A stretch of DNA of 64,000 nucleotides from Caulobacter mirabilis (lineage in GTDB: Bacteria; Pseudomonadota; Alphaproteobacteria; Caulobacterales; Caulobacteraceae): contig NZ_CP024201.1 of the NCBI RefSeq assembly GCF_002749615.1, positions 2,046,001 through 2,110,000 of the forward strand. The letters run 5' to 3'. Under the pieces are notes generated by a model. It saw only the letters and a program-made list of their open reading frames with translations, did not search any database and was not told the DNA's origin. Numbering within the stretch: position 1 is the stretch's first letter; each line of letters starts with the position of its first letter. Made by a program: the position numbers and the translations under genes. Of the stretch, positions 16,289 to 24,303 are shown in pieces.

Positions 16289-16989
16289 CCGGCGACCGGC
16301 GACAGCAGGCGGTCGCGGACCTTGAGCGCCGCATCGGCCACGTCTTCGCCGACCGCGACCTGTTCGAGCGGGCCCTGACCCATTCGAGCGTCGGCGACGG
16401 CGCCCGCAAGGTGCGCCACAACGAGCGGCTGGAGTTTCTCGGCGACCGGGTGCTGAACCTGCTGGCCGCCGAGCGGCTGCTGGCGCTGGATCCGGAAGCC
16501 AAGGAAGGCGTGCTCTCGCCGCGCCTGGCCGCTCTGGTCAACGGCAAGGCCTGCGCCCGCGTCGCGCGTCGGATCGGTCTGGCCCCGGCGCTGCGCCTGT
16601 CCGGCTCGGCCAGCAAGATCGGCGCGCGCGACTCCGACGGCGTCCTGGGCGACGCCACCGAGGCCCTGATCGCGGCCATCTACATCGACGCCGGACTGGA
16701 GATCGCCCGGGCCTTCTTCGTCGACGCCTGGAAGGAAGAGTTCGCCGATCCGGCCTCGCCGCGCGGCAAGGATCCGAAGACCCAGCTCCAGGAATGGGCG
16801 CAGGGCCGCGGCCTGCCGCTGCCGAAGTACGAAGTGGTCTCGCGCACCGGCCCCGACCATGCGCCGAACTTCAACGTCTCGGTCATTGTCCAGGGATTCC
16901 CGCCCGAGATCGGCGAGGGCAAGTCCCGCCAGGAGGCCGAGAAGTCGGCCGCCCTGGAGATGCTGCTGAAGCGGGAAGGGCGGGGCTAG
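16285..16989 (+). CDS. rnc: ribonuclease III
   Basis: RNase III cuts double-stranded RNA in rRNA and mRNA processing. The 234-residue product has the signature [21 protein letters not shown] with the metal-binding acidic residues, [14 protein letters not shown] with the second acidic pair, and a C-terminal dsRNA-binding domain ([22 protein letters not shown] onward). The usual LEFLGDSVL has Arg in place of Ser here. The stop shares a CTAG with the stop of the convergent map gene. Confidence 0.95.
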   Translation: MTGDRRQQAVADLERRIGHVFADRDLFERALTHSSVGDGARKVRHNERLEFLGDRVLNLLAAERLLALDPEAKEGVLSPRLAALVNGKACARVARRIGLAPALRLSGSASKIGARDSDGVLGDATEALIAAIYIDAGLEIARAFFVDAWKEEFADPASPRGKDPKTQLQEWAQGRGLPLPKYEVVSRTGPDHAPNFNVSVIVQGFPPEIGEGKSRQEAEKSAALEMLLKREGRG

Positions 16990-17756
16990 GCCGCCGCCCG
17001 CTTTTCCTCCGGCCGCAGCGTCAGCACCCGTACGCCGTCGCGGGTGACCGCCACCGTATGCTCGAACTGCGCCGACAGCTTGCCGTCGGTGGTGACCACG
17101 GTCCAGCCGTCGTCCTCGGTGCGCACCGTCCGGCGGCCCTCGTTCAGCATCGGTTCGATGGTGAAGGTCATGCCTTCGCGCAGCCGCATCCCCGTTCCCG
17201 GCTTGCCGTAGTGCAGCACCTGCGGCGCCTCGTGCATCTCACGCCCGATGCCGTGACCGCAGTAGTCGTGGACGACGGAGTAGCCGGCCCGCTTGGCGTG
17301 CCGTTCGATGGCGTGACCGATATCGCCCAGCGTCGCCCCCGGCCGTACGGCGCGGATGCCTTTCCACATCGCCTCGTAGGTCGTTCGCACCAGCCGCTGG
17401 GCCGGCGCCGCGACCTGGCCGATGAGGTAGGTCTTGCTGGAGTCGGCGATGAATCCGTTCTTTTCCAGGGTGATGTCCAGGTTGACGATGTCGCCGTCCT
17501 CCAGGAACTCGTCGTTCGACGGCACGCCGTGGCAGACCACGTCGTTGCGCGAGCAGTTCAGAACGAACGCGTAGTCGTACTGCCCCTTGCTGGCCGGCCG
17601 GGCGCCCAGGTCGTCGACGATGTAGGCCTCGACCAGGTCATTGACCGCCATGGTGCTCATGCCGGCGAGCGGTTGCCTGTCCAGGTAGGTGAAGACAGAG
17701 GCGAGCAGCCGCCCGGACTCCGCCATCAGTTCGATCTCGGCCGGGGTCTTGGTCAT
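16986..17756 (-). CDS. map: type I methionyl aminopeptidase
   Basis: Map removes the initiator methionine from new proteins. The 256-residue product has the metal ligands in order: Asp in [10 protein letters not shown], Asp in FIADSSKT, His in [16 protein letters not shown], Glu in FTIEPML and Glu in QFEHTVAV. Start at ATG 17756, which overlaps the stop of the ParD-like gene by 4 nt. Because it is coupled to a small ParD-like protein, it may be an accessory copy; whether another map exists lies outside the window. Confidence 0.93.
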   Translation of the reverse strand: MTKTPAEIELMAESGRLLASVFTYLDRQPLAGMSTMAVNDLVEAYIVDDLGARPASKGQYDYAFVLNCSRNDVVCHGVPSNDEFLEDGDIVNLDITLEKNGFIADSSKTYLIGQVAAPAQRLVRTTYEAMWKGIRAVRPGATLGDIGHAIERHAKRAGYSVVHDYCGHGIGREMHEAPQVLHYGKPGTGMRLREGMTFTIEPMLNEGRRTVRTEDDGWTVVTTDGKLSAQFEHTVAVTRDGVRVLTLRPEEKRAAA

Positions 17757-17968
17757 GCCGCGTCGGCCCTTGGATCGTCGAACGTCTCGACCCCCGCCGC
17801 CTTCAGCTCGCGCGCCATCAGCGCCTGGAAGCTCACGCCCGGGTTCAGCTCGCACAGCATTCCCAGGCGGATCCAGAACGCCGCCTGGCCATTGATCGAC
17901 CGGCAGGACGCCTTGCTGGCCCGCCGCAGCTGTTCGTGCAGTTCGTCCTCGATGTTGACGATGCCCAT
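17753..17968 (-). CDS. ParD-like family protein (type II antitoxin-like, ribbon-helix-helix type)
   Basis: The 71-residue protein (starting MGIVNIEDELHEQLRRASKA) resembles the ParD-like antitoxin family, with a predicted ribbon-helix-helix N-terminus and the motif SINGQAAFWIRLGMLCELNPG. I set the start at ATG 17968, which has GAGG about 9 nt upstream; the 16 residues ahead of it in the same frame are a translation of the AT-rich palindrome and not protein-like. It ends in an ATGA overlap with map. No ParE or other toxin lies next to it. Confidence 0.75.
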   Translation of the reverse strand: MGIVNIEDELHEQLRRASKASCRSINGQAAFWIRLGMLCELNPGVSFQALMARELKAAGVETFDDPRADAA

Positions 17969-17983
17969 CGGTTGGCCTCGGTG

Positions 17984-18009
17984 TATATGAAACAGATATA
18001 TTTCATATA
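17984..18009. promoter_or_regulatory. perfect palindrome upstream of the ParD-like gene, candidate operator
   Basis: TATATGAAA (17984-17992) and TTTCATATA (18001-18009) are exact reverse complements with an 8-nt spacer. The element is strikingly AT rich in a GC-rich region and ends about 16 bp before the ParD-like ATG. An autoregulatory site bound by the ribbon-helix-helix protein is the natural reading, but that is inference. Confidence 0.6.
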
Positions 18010-18111
18010 TCCCCATGGCTCGGAGCCGGCAAGTCGCTGCGGGAGCCGGGCCGCGGCCGCTTTCGCCGAGCGACGGTCTGCGGGATGATGCGGCCGCATC
18101 GGGGAGCGACG

Positions 18112-18882
18112 ATGACCTTCAACCGCGCGGACTTCTACGACGCCGAGCTGCGGCGGCACGATGAGCCCTTCTACGCCGCCCTCGGGATCGGTTCGGGGGA
18201 TCGCGTGCTGGATATCGGCTGCGGCGCGGGGAAGACCACGCGCGATGCGGCGCGCATGGCCGGGGAGGGCGGCGCCCTTGGGGTCGACGTGTCGGAGGAG
18301 ATGCTCCGGGTCGCCCGGCTGCGCAGCATTCAGGAAGGCCTGGGCAACGTCTCGTTCGAGCTGGCGGACGCTCAGGTCGCGCCGTTCCCGGCGGGCGGTT
18401 TCGACCTCTGCATCAGCCGTTTCGGCGTGATGTTCTTCGCCGAGCCCGACGTCGCCTTCGCCAACATCGCCCGGGCGATGCGTCCCGGCGCTCGGCTGGT
18501 CATGCTGGTCTGGCAGGACCGCGACCGCAACGAATGGGCGACCGCCATCCGCGACGCGCTGGCCCCGGGCGAACCGCCTCCCAGCGGCGGGCCGGCGTTC
18601 TCGCTCGCCGACCGCATGGGGACGAGCGGCGTGCTCACGGAGGCGGGGTTCGCCTCGATCGACTTCGCCGATGTCCATGAGCCGGTGTTCTACGGTCCGG
18701 ACGCGGATGCGGCTTACGACGCCGTGGTCGAGCTGTTCGCGGGCAGGGATATCCTCACCGATCCAACCCCGGAGGCCGGCCGGACGCGCGAGCGCTTGCG
18801 AAGCCTGGTGGAGGCGCATTCGACGTCCGACGGCGTGTTGTTCGATTCCCGGGCGTGGCTCGTGACGGCCCGTAGGGCGTGA
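18112..18882 (+). CDS. class I SAM-dependent methyltransferase
   Basis: The 256-residue protein has a textbook motif I, VLDIGCGAGKTTRDAAR, an acidic motif II in GVDVSEEML, a post-II DAQVAPFP, and FDLCISRFGVMFFAEPDVAFANIARAMRPGARLVMLVWQDR. This is the UbiE/small-molecule methyltransferase type; the substrate is unknown. The start is the ATG at 18112 with GGGGAG 5 nt upstream. It is divergent from the ParD-like gene across 143 bp. Confidence 0.85.
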   Translation: MTFNRADFYDAELRRHDEPFYAALGIGSGDRVLDIGCGAGKTTRDAARMAGEGGALGVDVSEEMLRVARLRSIQEGLGNVSFELADAQVAPFPAGGFDLCISRFGVMFFAEPDVAFANIARAMRPGARLVMLVWQDRDRNEWATAIRDALAPGEPPPSGGPAFSLADRMGTSGVLTEAGFASIDFADVHEPVFYGPDADAAYDAVVELFAGRDILTDPTPEAGRTRERLRSLVEAHSTSDGVLFDSRAWLVTARRA

Positions 18883-18900
18883 AATCTCGGACGGCGGATC

Positions 18901-20520
18901 CTATTCGACCAGGCTCGCCGCCACCGCCTCCGCCACCTTGATGCCGTCGACGGCCGCCGAGAGGATGCCGCCGGCGTAGCCGCAGCCTTCGCCGGCCGGG
19001 AACAGGCCGCGGGTGTTCAGGCTCTGGAAGTCCTTGCCGCGGGTGAAGCGCACCGGCGCCGAGGTCCGGGTCTCGACCCCGGTCAGGAAGGCGTCGGGGT
19101 CGTCGTAGCGGGGGATCTGGCGACCGAAGACGGGCAGGGCCTCGCGCAGGGCGGCGATGGCGTAGTCGGGCAGGGCGGCCGACAGGTCCGTCGGGGTGAC
19201 GCCCGGCCGGTAGGAGGGGACCACCTCGCCGATGGCCGTCGAGGCGCGGCCGGCCAGGAAGTCGCCGACCCGCTGGCCCGGCGCGAAGTAGCTCCCGCCG
19301 CCCAGCACGAAGGCCCGGCTCTCCAGGTCGCGCTGCAGTTCGATTCCCGCCAGCGGGTGGTCGCTGGGATAGTCAGCCGGGGTGATCCCGACGACGATGC
19401 CGGAGTTGGCGTTCCGCTCGTTGCGCGAATACTGGCTCATGCCGTTGGTGACGACGCGGCCTTCCTCGGAGGTCGCCGCGACCACCGTGCCGCCCGGGCA
19501 CATGCAGAAGCTGTAGACGGTCCGGCCGTTGGAGCAATGGTGCGACAGGGCGTAGGCCGCCGCGCCCAGGTCCGGATGTCCGGCGCAGTCGCCGAAGCGG
19601 GCCCGGTCGATCCAGCCCTGCGGGTGCTCGATGCGGAAGCCGATCGAGAAGGGCTTGGCCTCGACGTACACGCCGCGCGCCTGCAACGCCGCGAAGGTGT
19701 CGCGCGAGGAGTGGCCGATGGCGAAGACGGCGTGGTCGGTCTCCAGGAACGACCCGTCCTCCAGGTGCAGGCCGCGTAGCCGGCCCTGGCCGTCGGCGCC
19801 GCGCTCGATCTCGACGTCGGCGACGCGCGTGGACCAGCGGTATTCGCCGCCCAGGGATTCGATCTTGGCCCGGATGGCCTCGGCCATGCTGACCAGCCGG
19901 AAGGTGCCGATGTGCGGGTGGGCCTCGGTCAGGATGTCGTCCGGCGCGCCCGCGGCGACGAACTCGGTCAGCACCTTGCGGGTGAGGAAGCGCGGATCCT
20001 TGATCTGGCTGTAGAGCTTGCCGTCCGAGAAGGTGCCGGCGCCGCCCTCGCCGAACTGGACGTTGGACTCGGGATGCAGCCGGCCCCTGCGCCACAGATC
20101 CCAGGTGTCCTTGGTCCGCTCGCGCACGACCTTGCCGCGGTCGAGGATGATCGGGCGGAACCCCATCTCGGCCAGCAGCAGGCCTGTGAACATGCCACAG
20201 GGGCCTGCGCCGATGACGACGGGCCTCGGGCCTCGCCGGTCGGCCGGAGCGCGGACCGGATGCCGGTATGACGTGTCCGGCGTCGGCTGCACCCGCGGGT
20301 CGCCGGCCAGCCGCTTCAGCGTCGCGGCCTCGTCGGCCAGTTCGACGTCGACCGTGTAGACCAGCAGGATCGCCGACTTCTTCCGCGCGTCGTTGGCCCG
20401 CCGCCAGACCTTCCAGGACTTGATCTCGTCCTCGCGCACGCCCAGCCGCTCGGCGATCGCCGTCGGCAGGGCCTCGGCCGGGTGGTCCAGGGGAAGCTTC
20501 AGTTCGGTCAGGCGTAGCAT
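18901..20520 (-). CDS. NAD(P)/FAD-dependent oxidoreductase (FAD-dependent dehydrogenase, COG2509-like)
   Basis: The 539-residue protein starts with an extra N-terminal domain of about 95 residues (MLRLTELKLPLDHP onward) typical of this family. The dinucleotide-binding fold then begins at VVIGAGPCGMFTGLLLAEMG, and a late FAD motif is GLFPAGEGCGYAGGILSA. HHCSNGRTVYSFCMCPGG holds clustered cysteines. The physiological substrate of the family is not known. It lies between the methyltransferase (convergent) and era (divergent, 76 bp). Confidence 0.85.
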   Translation of the reverse strand: MLRLTELKLPLDHPAEALPTAIAERLGVREDEIKSWKVWRRANDARKKSAILLVYTVDVELADEAATLKRLAGDPRVQPTPDTSYRHPVRAPADRRGPRPVVIGAGPCGMFTGLLLAEMGFRPIILDRGKVVRERTKDTWDLWRRGRLHPESNVQFGEGGAGTFSDGKLYSQIKDPRFLTRKVLTEFVAAGAPDDILTEAHPHIGTFRLVSMAEAIRAKIESLGGEYRWSTRVADVEIERGADGQGRLRGLHLEDGSFLETDHAVFAIGHSSRDTFAALQARGVYVEAKPFSIGFRIEHPQGWIDRARFGDCAGHPDLGAAAYALSHHCSNGRTVYSFCMCPGGTVVAATSEEGRVVTNGMSQYSRNERNANSGIVVGITPADYPSDHPLAGIELQRDLESRAFVLGGGSYFAPGQRVGDFLAGRASTAIGEVVPSYRPGVTPTDLSAALPDYAIAALREALPVFGRQIPRYDDPDAFLTGVETRTSAPVRFTRGKDFQSLNTRGLFPAGEGCGYAGGILSAAVDGIKVAEAVAASLVE

Positions 20521-20596
20521 CGGCGCCGTTTAGCGCCTCTCGCGCCGATGCGCACGCGGTTCGCGAAGTCCGCCCCCTGTGCTATGAGCCGCCGCA

Positions 20597-21556
20597 ATGA
20601 CCGATACCCCTGAGAACACCGGCCCGACCCGCGCGGGCTTCGCCGCCGTGATCGGCGCGCCGAACGCCGGCAAGTCCACCCTGACCAACCGCCTCGTCGG
20701 GGCTAAGGTCTCCATCGTGACCCAGAAGGTCCAGACCACCCGCTTCCCGGTGCGCGGCGTCGCGCTGGAGGGCGAGGCGCAGATCGTGCTGGTCGACACG
20801 CCGGGCATCTTCAAGCCGCGCCGCCGGCTGGACCGGGCCATGGTCCGCTCGGCCTGGGCCGGGGCGGAGGAGGCCGAGGTGGTCGTCCATCTGGTCGACG
20901 TCCAGGCCGAACTGGCCGTGCAGGACGGCGGCGCTTCGGGCGCGGACAAGAAGGCCGCCGAGGACGTCCAGTCGATCGTCGACGGCCTGAAGGGCGCGAA
21001 CCGCAAGGCGATCCTGGCGCTGAACAAGATCGACGGCGTCAAGCGCGAGCGGCTGCTGGCCGTGGCCAAGGGGCTGTTCGACACCGGCGTCTACGACGAG
21101 GTGTTCATGATCTCGGCCGCCACCGGCGCCGGCGTGGACGACCTGAAGGCGCGCCTGGCGGTGCTGATGCCGCTTGGTCCCTGGCTCTATCCGGAGGACC
21201 AGACCGCCGATCTGCCGATCCGGCTGCTGGCGGCGGAGATCACGCGCGAGAAGCTGTACCTCCGCGTCCACGAGGAGCTGCCCTACGCGGCCAATGTCGA
21301 GACGACGGCCTTCCAGGAGCGTCCGGACGGCTCGGTCCGCATCGAGCAGACCATCCTCGTCGAGCGCGACGGCCAGCGCGCCATCGTGATCGGCGCCAAC
21401 GGCCAGACCCTGAAGTGGATCGGCAAGGCCTCGCGCGAGGAGCTGACCGACCTGCTGGAGCGCAAGGTGCACCTGTTCCTGCACGTGAAGGTCCGCGAGA
21501 CCTGGGCCGAGGAGCGCGGATCCTACGAAGGCCTGGGCCTGGACTTCGACGTCTAG
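20597..21556 (+). CDS. era: GTPase Era
   Basis: Era is an essential GTPase that binds the 3' end of 16S rRNA in small-subunit assembly. G motifs in the 319-residue product are GAPNAGKST (G1), VDTPGIF (G3) and LNKIDGV (G4). The C-terminal KH domain carries IVIGANGQTLKWIGKASREEL. The usual order rnc-era-recO is stretched here: map, ParD-like, methyltransferase and oxidoreductase genes separate rnc from era. Confidence 0.97.
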   Translation: MTDTPENTGPTRAGFAAVIGAPNAGKSTLTNRLVGAKVSIVTQKVQTTRFPVRGVALEGEAQIVLVDTPGIFKPRRRLDRAMVRSAWAGAEEAEVVVHLVDVQAELAVQDGGASGADKKAAEDVQSIVDGLKGANRKAILALNKIDGVKRERLLAVAKGLFDTGVYDEVFMISAATGAGVDDLKARLAVLMPLGPWLYPEDQTADLPIRLLAAEITREKLYLRVHEELPYAANVETTAFQERPDGSVRIEQTILVERDGQRAIVIGANGQTLKWIGKASREELTDLLERKVHLFLHVKVRETWAEERGSYEGLGLDFDV

Positions 21557-21565
21557 GCTTTCCCA

Positions 21566-21655
21566 ACGGGTCCTCCCGGCCGTAGCGTAGCGAAGAGCCG
21601 GGACCCGGGGCGGATTCTCTGGGTTCCGGATCGGCCCCTGGCCGTCCGGGATGAC
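21566..21655. repeat. degenerate GC-rich inverted repeat between era and the SnoaL-like gene
   Basis: The gap contains CGGGTCCTCCCGGCCGTAGC, AGAGCCGGGACCCGGGG and, at the right end, GGCCGTCCGGGATGAC. It resembles the dispersed CCCGGC/GCCGGG family but with many changes. Confidence 0.45.
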
Positions 21656-21660
21656 AACGA

Positions 21661-22158
21661 ATGCTCTCCAACATGCTCCGCGCCGCATCTCTGACCTTGG
21701 TCCTCGCCGCCGCCCCGGCCTTCGCGGCCACGCCTGAGGAAGACATCGGCGTCGTTCTCGACAGTCTGCACGCCGCCGCGGCCAAGGCCGACGGCCCGGC
21801 CTATTTCGCGCTGTATGCGCCGGATGCGGTGTTCATCGGCACGGACGTGACCGAGCGCTGGAGCCTGCCGGAATTCCGCGCCTACGCCGAGCCGCACTTC
21901 TCCAAGGGCAAAGGCTGGACCTACACGCCGCGAACGCGCCACGTGACGATCGCGCCGGTCGACTGCCGGTGCGTGGCCTGGTTCGACGAGGTGCTGGACA
22001 GCGCCGGCTACGGCACGACGCGCGGGACCGGCGCGCTGGTGAAGACCGCCGACGGCTGGAAGGTCAGCCAGTATGTCCTGACCTTCCCGATCCCGAACGA
22101 CATCGCCAAGGACATCACGGCGAGCATCAAGGCCTTCGAGGCCAAGCCGAAACCCTGA
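21661..22158 (+). CDS. exported SnoaL-like/NTF2-fold protein
   Basis: The 165-residue protein has a Sec signal peptide (MLSNMLRAASLTLVLAAAPAFAA, cleavage after AFA) and a mature domain of the SnoaL-like type: DIGVVLDSLHAAAAKADGPAYFALYAPDAVFIGTD and ending GALVKTADGWKVSQYVLTFPIPND. Such domains are usually small ligand-binding or orphan folds. It is probably periplasmic. It lies between era and recO, which are usually adjacent, and its stop is 4 nt before recO. Confidence 0.75.
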   Translation: MLSNMLRAASLTLVLAAAPAFAATPEEDIGVVLDSLHAAAAKADGPAYFALYAPDAVFIGTDVTERWSLPEFRAYAEPHFSKGKGWTYTPRTRHVTIAPVDCRCVAWFDEVLDSAGYGTTRGTGALVKTADGWKVSQYVLTFPIPNDIAKDITASIKAFEAKPKP

Positions 22159-22162
22159 CCGC

Positions 22163-22894
22163 ATGGAGTGGGAGGACGAGGCCTATGTGCTGTCGGCGCG
22201 GGCGCACGGCGAGACCGGCGCCATCGTCGACCTGCTGACCGAGCGCCATGGCCGCTGGGCCGCGCATGTGGCCGGCGGCGCGTCGCGGCGCATGAAGCCC
22301 TTCCTGCAGGCCGGGTCGCGGGTGCTGGTCGGCTACCACGCCCGCGTCCCCGACCAGCTCGGCTCGGCGCGGCTGGAGCCGGTGGGCGAGGGGGCCTCGG
22401 CCCTGTTCGACGATCCGCTGGCCCTGGCCGGCCTGGCCGCCGCCGCCGCGGTCGCCGCCGGCGCGCTGCCCGAACGCGAGCCGCATCCCGGCGCCTTCCA
22501 CGCTTTCGAGGCGCTGACCGCGGCCTTCGCCCTGCCGGAGGTCTGGCCGGCGGTGTTCGTGCGTTTCGAGGCTGGCCTGCTCGAGGAGCTGGGCTTCGGC
22601 CTGGACCTCAGCCGCTGCGCCGCCACCGGCGCGGTCGACGATCTGGTCTGGGTCAGCCCGCGCACCGGCCGGGCGGTCAGCCGTCAGGCCGGCGAGCCCT
22701 ACGCCGATCGCCTGCTGCCGTTGCCGCGCTTCCTGCTGTCATCGCAGGGGGGCTTGGGCGAAGGCGACATCCGCACCGGCTTCGACCTGACTGGCCATTT
22801 CCTGGAACAGTTCGTCTTCGGTCCCCTGAACCGGCCCTTGCCCCCGGCGCGGGTCTGGCTGATCGAGAAGCTGGCGGAGGCGGAGCGGCTTTAA
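22163..22894 (+). CDS. recO: DNA repair protein RecO
   Basis: RecO loads RecA onto gapped DNA with RecR. The 243-residue product has the family N-terminal OB domain (EDEAYVLSARAHGETGAIVDLLTERHGR), ending in the VAGGASRRMKPFLQAGSRV region, and a C-terminal domain with GLDLSRCAATG near residue 150. The zinc cysteines seen in some bacteria are absent, as usual in alphaproteobacteria. Confidence 0.92.
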   Translation: MEWEDEAYVLSARAHGETGAIVDLLTERHGRWAAHVAGGASRRMKPFLQAGSRVLVGYHARVPDQLGSARLEPVGEGASALFDDPLALAGLAAAAAVAAGALPEREPHPGAFHAFEALTAAFALPEVWPAVFVRFEAGLLEELGFGLDLSRCAATGAVDDLVWVSPRTGRAVSRQAGEPYADRLLPLPRFLLSSQGGLGEGDIRTGFDLTGHFLEQFVFGPLNRPLPPARVWLIEKLAEAERL

Positions 22895-22902
22895 AGGGTA
22901 AT

Positions 22903-22934
22903 CCGCTCATCCCGGCGAATGCCGGGATGAGCGG
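22903..22934. repeat. compact palindrome of the dispersed repeat family (copy 3)
   Basis: CCGCTCATCCCGGC and GCCGGGATGAGCGG form a perfect 14-bp stem with a GAAT loop, directly downstream of recO. It may end recO transcription. The same palindrome opens copy 5 near 63036. Confidence 0.75.
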
Positions 22935-22964
22935 TTGAAGTGGCGCTCGAAGAAGGGGCATCTA

Positions 22965-24149
22965 GTGCGCATGACCTTTCCTCACCCCATCACCCAGGCC
23001 GAGCGCCTGACCCGCCTGGACGGCCTGCGCGGCCATATGGAGGCGGCCGGAACGGCCGCCGTCCTGCTCGGCTCGACCAGCAGCCTGCGCTACTTCACCG
23101 GCGTCAACTGGCACGGCTCGGAGCGCCTGGTCGGCGCCATCGTCCATCTCGACGGCCGGCTGGAGTATGTCGCGCCGCGCTTCGAACTGGAGAAGGTCGA
23201 GCAGATCATCGGCGTCCCCGGCGAGGTCCTGACCTGGGAAGAGCATGAGAGCCCCTACAGCCTCGTCGCCGACCGGTTGGCGTCCGGGTCGCTATTGGCG
23301 GTCGACGACCAGGTGCAGCTGTTCACCTACCGCGGCCTGCGCGGGGTGATCGACGACACGAGGCTGACCGACGCCTATCCGCTGATCAATCCGCTGCGCC
23401 GCCGCAAGTCGCTGGCCGAGATCGCCCTGATGCAGGCCGCCAAGACCGCGACGATCGAGGTCCATCGCCGCGCCCACGAAAGCCTGATCCCGGGCGTGCG
23501 GACCTCGGAGGTCACGCGCTTCATCGACCAGCAGCATCGCGCCCTGGGCGGCGAGGGCGGCTCCAGCTTCTGCATCGTCTCGTTCGGCGAAGACACCAGC
23601 CTGCCGCACGGCGGCGAGGGCGACCGCGCCCTGGCCGAGGGTGACGTGGTCCTGATCGACACCGGCATGCGGCTGGACGGCTACAGCAGCGACATCACCC
23701 GCACCTACGTCTTCGGCGAGCCGACCGCCCAGGTCCGCCGCATCTGGGACATCGAGAAGCGCGCCCAGGCCGCCGCCTTCGAGGCCGCCGTGCTCGGCGC
23801 GCCCTGCGAGACGCCCGACTACGCCGCCCGCGCGGTCCTGGCCGCCGAGGGTCTGGGCCCAGACTACGCGCTGCCGGGCACGCCGCACCGCACCGGCCAC
23901 GGCATCGGCCTGGACATCCACGAAGGGCCCTATCTCGTCCGCGGCGACACGACGCCGCTGGAAGAGGGCATGTGCTTCTCCAACGAGCCGATGATCGTGG
24001 TCCCGGGCCAGTTCGGCATTCGCCTGGAGGACCACTTCCACATGACCGCCACGGGGCCGAAGTGGTTCACCCAGCCCCAGCACAGCCTGGATGATCCGTT
24101 CGGGGGTGTAATCCCTCTCCCGGAGGGAGAGGGAGGGGCCCGCGCGTAG
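22965..24149 (+). CDS. M24 family metallopeptidase (Xaa-Pro aminopeptidase/dipeptidase-like)
   Basis: The protein (394 residues from GTG 22965) has an N-terminal creatinase-like domain and a pita-bread catalytic domain. Metal ligands are Asp in VLIDTGM, Asp in SSDITRTYVFG, His in HRTGHGIGLDIHEGP, Glu in CFSNEPMIV and Glu in IRLEDHF. GTG at 22965 has GGGG 6 nt upstream; ATG at 22971 is the alternative. The last 15 residues (VIPLPEGEGGARA) are encoded by an intergenic repeat, so the original C-terminus has been replaced. Confidence 0.87.
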   Translation: MRMTFPHPITQAERLTRLDGLRGHMEAAGTAAVLLGSTSSLRYFTGVNWHGSERLVGAIVHLDGRLEYVAPRFELEKVEQIIGVPGEVLTWEEHESPYSLVADRLASGSLLAVDDQVQLFTYRGLRGVIDDTRLTDAYPLINPLRRRKSLAEIALMQAAKTATIEVHRRAHESLIPGVRTSEVTRFIDQQHRALGGEGGSSFCIVSFGEDTSLPHGGEGDRALAEGDVVLIDTGMRLDGYSSDITRTYVFGEPTAQVRRIWDIEKRAQAAAFEAAVLGAPCETPDYAARAVLAAEGLGPDYALPGTPHRTGHGIGLDIHEGPYLVRGDTTPLEEGMCFSNEPMIVVPGQFGIRLEDHFHMTATGPKWFTQPQHSLDDPFGGVIPLPEGEGGARA

Positions 24150-24260
24150 CGTGGGAGGGTGAGGGATCACGCCCTCTCCAAGTCCCATCTGTCCCTAACC
24201 CCTCATCCTCCCATTCGCCTGCGGCTCATGGGCCCCTCCTTCTCCCCCTGGGAGAAGGGA
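24108..24260. repeat. GC-rich inverted repeat element overlapping the end of the peptidase gene
   Basis: The left part holds CCCTCTCCCGGAGGGAGAGG followed by CCCGCGCGTAGCGTGGGAGGG; the right part holds CCCCTCATCCTCCCATTCGC and CTCCCCCTGGGAGAAGGG. Each half can fold on itself and the two are roughly inverted. It spans the peptidase stop codon and the gap before parC. Confidence 0.6.
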
Positions 24261-24303
24261 TGGTGCTAGAACCAAACCTGAACCTGTCTTCCCGATTCGA
24301 CGA

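Noticed and set aside
17969..18016. N-terminal extension of the ParD-like protein (start at ATG 18016)
   Set aside because: The extra 16 residues are a translation of the AT-rich palindrome, and the better ribosome site is at the inner ATG.
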